Positions 46,598 to 52,000 of a stretch of 52,000 nt of DNA are shown piece by piece. Source of the DNA: Planctomycetaceae bacterium (GTDB lineage: Bacteria > Planctomycetota > Planctomycetia > Pirellulales > PNKZ01). The stretch spans positions 1 to 52,000 of the forward strand of contig JAEUIN010000116.1 of the NCBI GenBank assembly GCA_016793115.1, written 5' to 3'. Both the position numbers and the translations under genes were made by a program. The notes below the pieces were generated by a model. That model ran no database searches and had not been told where the DNA came from. It saw only the letters and a list, made by a program, of their open reading frames with translations. The stretch's first letter is position 1. Each line of letters begins with the position of its first letter.

Positions 46598-46730
46598 GGC
46601 GTTCGCCTTGTCGAACCGCCGATGACAGGTAAAGTCGGCGAAGCTGGAACGCCCCCTTAAGAGAGTGCCGCGAGGTCGGCGGTCCGGCTCCCTCCAAACC
46701 AAACGCGCTTGCGCAAAGATTTCCCGTCTT

Positions 46731-47537
46731 ATGAGTTCTGCGGTTACACCAAATACCCCGCCTCCCCGTGTCGCTTCGCCGGCGGTGCGGAGCATCATCA
46801 CCTATCTCTTATTCGTCCACTTCTTCTTTCTCGCCGTCGGCGTGAAGTCGCGAACCAATTCGTCCGGACTCGAGCAGGATCTGCGCAACAAGGTGCCGGG
46901 CCTCAAGGCCTACTTGCAACTGCTGGCGATGGACCTGTCGTACATGATCCATCTGACGTATTACGATCCCACGCCCCAGTCCGCCTATCCGCTCACCGAT
47001 ACCGATTTCTACGTCGAGGCCGATGTCCCCCAGCCCGACGGCTCGACGAAGCAGTTTCGCTTTCCCGCATCCGGCGATAAGGGGTTGAGCTTCCAGCGAC
47101 TCGAGCGTCTGGCCCATTCGACCGGCATCGAAGCGCTCAACGACAACGAGTCGGCCGCCGTTTTGGGGGAGGGAATCGCCCGACGTCTGATCGTCGAGGC
47201 CAACGCCGTCGACCAAGTCCGCGACAAGCCGATGCGGGTGCGCGTCCGCCGCCGTTTGCTCCCCAACTTGATGCTGCCGCCGGAAGAGTTGCGGCTCTCC
47301 GGCGTGCTCGATACCGATCGCAACGCCCCGAGCTATTTTGAAACCGTGTACGAATACGACGCCGTGCTCACGTCCGACAACAAGGTCGCCGTCGTCAAGA
47401 TCGGCGCCGCCTCCAACGCCGCCGGGGCCGCGCGCCGCACCGGAACCGATGCCGACTCGCCGCGTGTCCCCACACCGGCGGCCGCCCCGACAGGGACGGC
47501 CGCGCCGACCACGTCCGCGACGGGAGGCCGCTCATGA
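46731..47537 (+). CDS. Membrane-anchored hypothetical protein paired with HTTM protein
   Basis: The 268-residue protein has one N-terminal membrane helix (RSIITYLLFVHFFFLAVGV, about 20-38), then a soluble region with mixed strands and helices, including DPTPQSAYPLTDTDFYVEAD and 'MRVRVRRRLLPNLMLPPEELR', and an Ala/Thr/Pro-rich C-terminal tail. I recognise no domain. Its stop overlaps the HTTM gene start by four bases (ATGA), so the two are translationally coupled and probably act together. An upstream frame exists, but ATG 46731 begins a natural N-terminus. Confidence 0.72.
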   Translation: MSSAVTPNTPPPRVASPAVRSIITYLLFVHFFFLAVGVKSRTNSSGLEQDLRNKVPGLKAYLQLLAMDLSYMIHLTYYDPTPQSAYPLTDTDFYVEADVPQPDGSTKQFRFPASGDKGLSFQRLERLAHSTGIEALNDNESAAVLGEGIARRLIVEANAVDQVRDKPMRVRVRRRLLPNLMLPPEELRLSGVLDTDRNAPSYFETVYEYDAVLTSDNKVAVVKIGAASNAAGAARRTGTDADSPRVPTPAAAPTGTAAPTTSATGGRS

Positions 47538-48478
47538 GCGCCGTCACTTCGTATCTCAACGACGCCTGCCGTAAGTTCGGCGACGGCTGGAACAGATTTT
47601 GGTTCACCCCGAGCGATCCGCTCCCCTTGGGCGCGATGCGCGTCGCCGTCGGCGGCATCGCCCTGGCGCTGGTCGGTTCGATGAGCTTTAGCCTGCTGCG
47701 CCTCTTCGGGCCCAACGGGTTCATCAGCGTCGAGATGGTGAAGACGCTGTACCCCGTTCCCAACAGCTATCGTTGGTCGTACCTCGACTACGCGACCGAC
47801 GCCGCCTCGTTGCAAGGCCTGCACTATTTCGGCGTCGCCGTGCTCCTGGCCTACACGCTCGGCCTGTTCACCAACGTCACGAAGTTTCTTGCGCCGATCG
47901 TCTTCCTCAGCTACTTCCATCGCGGGCCGATGCTCACCGGCGTCGGCGAGCCGATCGTCGCCATGCTCTTGGTCTATTTGGCCGTCGGTCCGTGCGGAGC
48001 GACGCTCTCGCTCGACGCCGTTCGTCGCCGCGCGAAAGGCGGCTTCGCTCTCGTGCCGCAAACCTTCACGGCCATGCTCTCGATTCGCCTGATTCAAGTG
48101 CACATCGTGCTGATTCACTTCATGATGTTTTGCGCGACGCTGCAAGACAACGTGATCTGGTGGAACGGCACCGCCGTTTGGTGGTTGATCGCGCGCCCCG
48201 AGTCGTCGCTCCTCGACATGTACGGGCTCTATCGCTACCCCTACGTGATCAACATCTGGACCACGGCGCTGATTCTCTACTATGCGGCGTTCGCGTTCTT
48301 CGTTTGGAATCGCACCGCGCGGCCGGCGCTCGTCGTGTGGAGCGCGCTCACTTGGGCGAGCATCGCCCTCCTCACCGGCCTGATTCCTTTTTGCGCGGCC
48401 ATGTTCGTCGGCACCTGGGCCTTCCTCTCCGCCGACCAATGGTCCCGCCTCCTCCGCCGCACTCCGGCCGCGGCGTAG
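47534..48478 (+). CDS. HTTM-type polytopic membrane protein
   Basis: The 314-residue protein has about seven hydrophobic segments: around 35-55 (VAVGGIALALVGSM), 93-110, 118-127, 136-152 (EPIVAMLLVYLAVGP), 176-195 (AMLSIRLIQVHIVLIHFMMF), 235-255 and 262-300. The arrangement and the conserved RLIQVHIVLIHF helix match the HTTM (vitamin K-dependent gamma-carboxylase-like) family, common in planctomycetes. The function in bacteria is largely unknown; carboxylation is not established. The Lys and His catalytic residues of gamma-carboxylase were not verified. A repeat unit starts 10 bp after the stop. Confidence 0.8.
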   Translation: MSAVTSYLNDACRKFGDGWNRFWFTPSDPLPLGAMRVAVGGIALALVGSMSFSLLRLFGPNGFISVEMVKTLYPVPNSYRWSYLDYATDAASLQGLHYFGVAVLLAYTLGLFTNVTKFLAPIVFLSYFHRGPMLTGVGEPIVAMLLVYLAVGPCGATLSLDAVRRRAKGGFALVPQTFTAMLSIRLIQVHIVLIHFMMFCATLQDNVIWWNGTAVWWLIARPESSLLDMYGLYRYPYVINIWTTALILYYAAFAFFVWNRTARPALVVWSALTWASIALLTGLIPFCAAMFVGTWAFLSADQWSRLLRRTPAAA

Positions 48479-48487
48479 CGACGAATT

Positions 48488-48541
48488 CGCCTCTCCCACT
48501 GGGAGAGGCCGACGCGGCAGCGTCGGGTGAGGGCCGCGCCG
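48488..48541 (+). repeat. Palindromic repeat unit A (inverted copy of 51799-51852)
   Basis: The 54-base unit contains CCTCTCCCACTGGGAGAGG then GACGCGGCAGCGTC and GGGTGAGGGCC. Its reverse complement matches 51799-51852 at about 52 of 54 positions. It lies just after the HTTM gene. Confidence 0.75.
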
Positions 48542-48715
48542 CCCGACGTTCGGCAGGGGGGACGAAAGACCGTCGCTCCGCGCAAACAAGACCACGCGAG
48601 CGCTCCCCCGGCAGCTTGAGCTTCCCCCGCACGCCGCTCATAATGCCGCCTGACGTCGGTCGCCCACGCACGGCGACCGCGGACCACGGCGACTTTCATT
48701 TGGAGCGGCCCCAGC

Positions 48716-49669
48716 ATGGCGAACACGAACCGACGCGGCTTCCTTTCCACTGCGGCCGCGGCCGCCGCCGGCCTAGCGACGAGCGGACTCGTCGACGAGC
48801 GCAACGCCGCGCGGGCGATCGCGCCGGTCGCCCGCCTCGAAGGGGCGAAGTTCAAATTCAGCCTCGCCGCCTACAGCTACCGTAATTTCCTCGTGAACTA
48901 TCGCGGCAAAGAGGTCGCCAAACCCAAAGCCGAAACGCTCACGCTCGAGCAGTTCATCACCGATGCCGCCAAGTTCGCCTGCGACGGCGTCGAACTCACT
49001 TCCTACTACATTCCGCCCGACGCTTCGCCCGAATATCTCCGCTCGCTCAAGGCTCAGTGCTTCAAGCTGGGGCTCGACGTGACGGGCACCGCCGTCGGCA
49101 ACGACTTCACCGCGCCGGCCGGCGAGAAACGCGATTCCGAAATCGCGCTCGTCAAACGCTGGGTCGACAATGCCGAGATCCTCGGCGCGCCGGTCATCCG
49201 CATCTTCTCCGGCTCCGTACAAAAGGGGCAGACGGAAGCCGAGGCCCACAAGCTGGCCGTCGAGGCGATCGAAGAGTGCTGCGACTACGCCGGCAAACAC
49301 GGGGTGTTTCTCGCGCTGGAAAACCATGGCGGCCTGACAACGACGCCGGCCGGGTTGCTGAAGCTCGTCAAAGACGTGAAGAGCCCGTGGTTCGGCGTGA
49401 ACCTCGATTCCGGCAACTTCCACTCCGCCGACCCCTACGCCGAACTGGAACAGATCGCCCCCTACGCGATCAACGCGCAGATCAAAGTCGTGATCCAACG
49501 CGGCGACCGCAAGCAGGCGAAGAAGGAACCGTCGGACCTGAAACGCCTCGCGAAAATGATGACCGACGTCGGCTACCGCGGCTATATCGTCTTGGAATAC
49601 GAAGAAGAAGGCGACCCGCGCGAAGAATGCCCCCAGTGGCTCGATAAAATCCGCGCCGCGTTCGCGTAA
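48716..49669 (+). CDS. Tat-exported sugar phosphate isomerase/epimerase family protein
   Basis: The 317-residue protein starts with a twin-arginine signal (NRRGFLSTAAAAAAGLATSG), then a xylose-isomerase-like TIM barrel (about 45-317). It has FSLAAYSYRNF, 'DGVELTSYYI', VIRIFSGSVQKG, 'GVFLALENHGG', FGVNLDSGNFHS and the metal-site region 'GYIVLEYEEEG' (residues about 290-300). The family acts on keto-sugars, and many planctomycete members are exported. The substrate is unknown. It is followed by a repeat-rich region. Confidence 0.87.
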   Translation: MANTNRRGFLSTAAAAAAGLATSGLVDERNAARAIAPVARLEGAKFKFSLAAYSYRNFLVNYRGKEVAKPKAETLTLEQFITDAAKFACDGVELTSYYIPPDASPEYLRSLKAQCFKLGLDVTGTAVGNDFTAPAGEKRDSEIALVKRWVDNAEILGAPVIRIFSGSVQKGQTEAEAHKLAVEAIEECCDYAGKHGVFLALENHGGLTTTPAGLLKLVKDVKSPWFGVNLDSGNFHSADPYAELEQIAPYAINAQIKVVIQRGDRKQAKKEPSDLKRLAKMMTDVGYRGYIVLEYEEEGDPREECPQWLDKIRAAFA

Positions 49670-49675
49670 AGCGTC

Positions 49676-49903
49676 TCCCAGCGGGAGATGTGTTTTGAAC
49701 CCTTCTCCCGCTGGGAGAAGGTGGCCGAAGGCCGAATGAGGGCCGCGCGGCGAAACGTTTGGTAGCGCGTCATCGACGACGTCGAAGTGCAAAACGCCTT
49801 CGGAGCCGCGCACGTCAGTAAGCGGGTCGACGGCGCGGCGCGGTGTCGGCGTCCATCGGAATCGCCGTGCGCTCGTCGGTTTGCGAAAACTCGTGACGTC
49901 GGC
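49676..49903 (+). repeat. Compound repeat copy B (palindromes plus about 200-bp unit)
   Basis: It begins with an inverted pair of palindromes (CTCCCAGCGGGAG near 49676 and CCTTCTCCCGCTGGGAGAAGG from 49701). The 131-bp stretch 49701-49831 recurs at 51862-51992; I compared the two by eye and found one differing base. The following 70 bases are similar to those after copy D (51586-51711). It ends about 50 bp before the DUF1444-like gene start. Confidence 0.8.
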
Positions 49904-49956
49904 ACAAGGTGTCGGACACGTCAAACACCTTTTCTCCTTCCGTTAGGTTCCAACGC

Positions 49957-50718
49957 ATGAAGGTTCAGACGCAGTTTGAAGACGAGTTACGGCGGCGTGG
50001 CTTCTCTTTCAGTATTGATGCTGAGTCCGCCCGGCATGCGATTGAGATCGGAGACGGACGCATGCTCGTCAGCCTCGACAACCTTCAGCGCGATGTTGCC
50101 ATAGATGGTGACATGGAGCGCGTTGCGCGTTTCGTCGATGCGATAATTGCTGCGGCCGACACATCCGAGGCCGCGCTGTCCGCCGACCAGCTTTATTGGT
50201 CTTTGGAGCCAAGCGACTACGCGGATCGTCCGGCATACCGGGTCGCGATGAGCGATTGTGTTGACCGAGTGCTAGTCCATCTGTCGAACGAAGGACGACT
50301 GGTCACATGGGTAACGCCTTCAATGCTCGATTCACTTGCCCTGTCCGAGGCGGATGCCGGAGCAAGAGCGTTGCAAAATCTCGGGCGCGCATTGAGCGAA
50401 GCGTCGGTTGAGTGTCAGGACATTGACGGCGTTCAGCTTGGTTTCGTCGAGACGTCGCTTCCGTTCAAGGCATCCCTAATCCTCGCCCCTAATTTGCGTG
50501 AACTCGTAGGAACGGTGCTGGGGTGGCCGCTCTTAGCGGTCGTGCCTGATCGCAGCTTTCTCTACCTTTGGGCGGCGCAACACACGGATTTCATCCAGCG
50601 AGTCGGCGGTGTTGTCGTACGAGAGTATTCGCAGGCCTCGTATCCGATTTCGACCGAGGTTTACGAAATTACAGACACCGCTATTCGAGCGATTGGGGAG
50701 TTTCCAAAGGAGGAATAA
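49957..50718 (+). CDS. DUF1444-like hypothetical protein
   Basis: The 253-residue protein has no signal peptide or membrane segment. The C-terminal half (GTVLGWPLLAVVPDRSFLYLW near 185-206, then VVREYSQASYPISTEVYEI) resembles DUF1444/YtpQ-type proteins of unknown function, but the match is by pattern only. The sequence is visibly less GC-rich at third positions than neighbours (for example gattgtgttgaccgagtgct), consistent with horizontal origin. It lies in an island flanked by near-identical 131-bp repeats. ATG 49957 is chosen; an in-frame GTG 48 bases earlier is possible. Ribosome site weak. Confidence 0.6.
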   Translation: MKVQTQFEDELRRRGFSFSIDAESARHAIEIGDGRMLVSLDNLQRDVAIDGDMERVARFVDAIIAAADTSEAALSADQLYWSLEPSDYADRPAYRVAMSDCVDRVLVHLSNEGRLVTWVTPSMLDSLALSEADAGARALQNLGRALSEASVECQDIDGVQLGFVETSLPFKASLILAPNLRELVGTVLGWPLLAVVPDRSFLYLWAAQHTDFIQRVGGVVVREYSQASYPISTEVYEITDTAIRAIGEFPKEE

Positions 50719-50816
50719 AAGGCAAAGAAAGCGCTCAAGGTGGTCTGCCATGTTTAGCACCTTTTTCCTTGCTCAACTTCGGCCTCTTTGTTGATGGCGA
50801 CGCGTCGTCGAACGAC

Positions 50817-50905
50817 CCGTCCCGGCAGGGACGGTAAGAAATTAGCCGGTGGTCGAGGCCGCAGGCCGACACCACCGGTCACCACTCGGAACCCGCCGGG
50901 TTCCG
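50817..50905. repeat. Cluster of three perfect hairpins upstream of the GNAT gene
   Basis: Three adjacent perfect inverted repeats: CCGTCCC/GGGACGG (50817-50834, 4-nt loop); CCGGTGGT/ACCACCGG (50846-50878, 17-nt loop with an internal GGCC-GCA-GGCC); CGGAACCC/GGGTTCCG (50887-50905, 3-nt loop). They occupy most of the 211-bp gap before ATG 50930. Planctomycete genomes carry similar CCGGTGGT-type elements as far as I remember, but only one copy is in this window. Confidence 0.6.
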
Positions 50906-50929
50906 TCATTCCATCGCCGCGTCATCCAT

Positions 50930-51409
50930 ATGATTCCGCAAACCATCAGCCTCGTTCGCCTCCGCGATATCGTGCCGGACGACTTGCCGACTCTGTACGA
51001 ATTCAACCTCGACCCGGAGGGGAATCGTCTCGCCGCGACGAACCCGCGCAATACCGCGGCGTTCGCCTCACATTGGGAAAAGGTGCTGGCCGACTCCGAC
51101 GTTGTCGCCAAAGCGATTAACGTGGAGGAACGATTGGTAGGTTTCATCAATTGTTTCCGGCGCGGTGATTCTCATTTCGTCGGCTACTGGCTGGGGCGGG
51201 AGTTTTGGGGGCAGGGGATCGCGTCCCGAGCTTTGGAGTTGCTGCTCAGCGAAGTCGCAATTCGTCCGTTGCACGCTCAAGTGGCGACCGGTAACCAAGC
51301 CTCGCTGCGAGTATTGCAAAAGTGCGGCTTCGTGATTCGCAGCGTTCAATTCGGGCCCGCGGACGAGCGCAATCTCGAATGCGAAGAAGCTCTGCTTGTT
51401 TTGGAATGA
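50930..51409 (+). CDS. GNAT-family N-acetyltransferase (RimJ/RimL-like)
   Basis: The 159-residue protein has the GNAT fold: VRLRDIVPDDLPTLYEFNLDPEG at the N-terminus, VGFINCFRRGDSHFVGYWLG, the acetyl-CoA loop REFWGQGIASRALELLL (Q-x-x-G/A type), and QASLRVLQKCGFV, as in RimJ/RimL-type acetylases that modify N-termini or small molecules such as antibiotics. The specific substrate is unknown. It is the second gene in the repeat-flanked island. ATG 50930 is preferred over a longer in-frame extension that runs into the hairpin cluster. No clear ribosome site. Confidence 0.82.
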   Translation: MIPQTISLVRLRDIVPDDLPTLYEFNLDPEGNRLAATNPRNTAAFASHWEKVLADSDVVAKAINVEERLVGFINCFRRGDSHFVGYWLGREFWGQGIASRALELLLSEVAIRPLHAQVATGNQASLRVLQKCGFVIRSVQFGPADERNLECEEALLVLE

Positions 51410-51427
51410 GAATACCGATTGTGCCCT

Positions 51428-51751
51428 ATGACCGATGACGAACGTATCGAACGACTGACGACTCTGCTTGTCGGAACCGGCGCGACGGTGAACGATGCCT
51501 ATGGGATTTGGGTGCTCGACACCAAGCTTGGCGACGAACATATCGATCAACTGCGGCCGATCGGAGGCGCCGGTGACTCGTCAGAGACGACGTCGAAACG
51601 CAACATGCCTTCGGAGCCGCGCACGTCAGTAAGCGGGTCGACAACGCGGCGTTGCGTCGCGATCCAACGGAAACGGCGCGCTCGTCGATGCGCGAACAAG
51701 TGCGACGTCGGCCTGCCGCCTCGACCCGGTCGCTCACGCTCCCGGCTCTGA
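51428..51751 (+). pseudogene. Short ORF probably truncated by a repeat insertion
   Basis: The first 50 residues (MTDDERIERLTTLLVGTGAT...DTKLGDEHIDQLRPI) look like a natural acidic protein start with a leucine-rich/LRR-like pattern. From about residue 52 (near 51580) the frame runs through repeat copy D and becomes Arg/Ser/Pro-rich. The likely reading is the 5' part of a gene cut off by the repeat. Alternatively it is a small native gene with a repeat-derived tail. It lies 18 bp after the GNAT stop, so it was probably in its operon. Confidence 0.5.
51586..51711 (+). repeat. Compound repeat copy D (partial)
   Basis: 65 bases at 51586-51650 match 51936-52000 at about 61 positions and copy B at similar positions; the next 60 bases resemble those after copy B. 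The upstream boundary lies near 51578, inside the truncated ORF at 51428. Confidence 0.7.
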
Positions 51752-51798
51752 GGTCGCGCGGCGCGGCGTCAAAAAAGTGCGCGTCATCAAGCGTTGCG

Positions 51799-52000
51799 CG
51801 GCGCGGCCCTCACCCGCCGCTGCCGCGTCGGCCTCTCCCAGGGGGAGAGGCGTTTGATCATCCTTCTCCCGCTGGGAGAAGGTGGCCGAAGGCCGGATGA
51901 GGGCCGCGCGGCGAAACGTTTGGTAGCGCGTCATCGACGACGTCGAAGTGCAAAACGCCTTCGGAGCCGCGCACGTCAGTAAGCGGGTCGACAACGCGGC
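51799..52000 (+). repeat. Compound repeat copy C (inverted unit A + unit B-like, reaching window end)
   Basis: 51799-51852 is the inverse of unit A (52 of 54). After a 9-base spacer containing TGATCA, 51862-51992 matches copy B at 130 of 131 positions by eye. The similarity to copy D continues to the window end, so the element may extend beyond it. The head-to-head arrangement of two palindromic units resembles a BIME-type composite. Confidence 0.8.

Noticed and set aside
47333..48595. Minus-strand frame of 420 codons opposite the HTTM gene
   Set aside because: Arg/Glu-rich shadow of a clear polytopic membrane protein; it also includes a repeat.
49957..51409. Toxin-antitoxin pair in the repeat-flanked island
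   Set aside because: Neither the DUF1444-like protein nor the GNAT (no DUF1778 partner, 211-bp gap) matches known toxin-antitoxin organisation closely enough.
48480..52000. CRISPR array
   Set aside because: Repeats here are palindromic, unevenly spaced and of mixed orientation; there are no regular spacers and no cas genes.

Overview
The window looks like a GC-rich chromosomal stretch of a planctomycete, most plausibly of the Pirellulales type. The clues are a tandem pair of very large secreted c-type cytochrome proteins of the planctomycete/PVC kind, a formylmethanofuran:tetrahydromethanopterin formyltransferase (an archaeal-type C1 gene typical of Planctomycetes and methylotrophs), zinc-ribbon/GYF and cysteine-rich small proteins, a Tat-exported sugar-phosphate isomerase family protein, and dispersed palindromic repeats. 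The taxonomic statement is inference; no rRNA or tRNA gene was found.

Layout. 1-7.1 kb: the 3' end of a low-complexity protein with its terminator, a DUF72 protein, a secreted DUF4838 protein, a YbaK-type deacylase, a lipopolysaccharide-kinase-like protein, and a NagB-like/PIG-L pair suggesting amino-sugar metabolism. 7.1-12.9 kb (minus strand): the pyruvate dehydrogenase complex, lpd-aceE-aceF. 13.3-15.9 kb (minus): 5-formyl-THF cyclo-ligase, Ftr and biotin ligase, a cofactor/C1 run. 16.1-18.5 kb: two tandem outer-membrane beta-barrel paralogues. 18.7-25.1 kb: moaC preceded by a CRP-like palindrome, a polyprenyl diphosphate synthase, ppk (minus), then a tight trio of OleB/haloalkane-dehalogenase-like hydrolase, CitG-like and PTPS-like proteins. 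25.1-28.7 kb: a PilZ-like membrane protein divergent from fliG, then an RlmM-like methyltransferase. 28.9-36.8 kb: two giant cytochrome/heme-binding proteins (five and one CxxCH motifs). 36.9-40.7 kb: a 2-hydroxyacid dehydrogenase, a CbiET fusion, a GxxExxY gene framed by inverted purine-rich arms, and a second PIG-L deacetylase. 41-48.5 kb: small or poorly known genes, including a KAP-like membrane NTPase, a lipoprotein, a Cys-rich protein with its own promoter and terminator, and an HTTM membrane pair. 48.7-52 kb: a Tat-exported isomerase-like protein and then a repeat-rich region.

The most unusual feature is a repeat system. Palindromic units occur at 48.5, 49.7 and 51.8 kb. Two 131-bp copies, which I read as differing at one position, frame a small island holding a DUF1444-like gene, a GNAT gene and a short ORF that appears to be cut off by another repeat copy. 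Related palindromes lie inside two protein-coding genes (around 28.45 kb and 32.08 kb) without breaking the reading frame, so they add Pro/Ala/Gly-rich peptide segments. The GxxExxY cassette with inverted arms is a second candidate mobile unit. No CRISPR array, phage, complete insertion sequence or known defence locus was seen.
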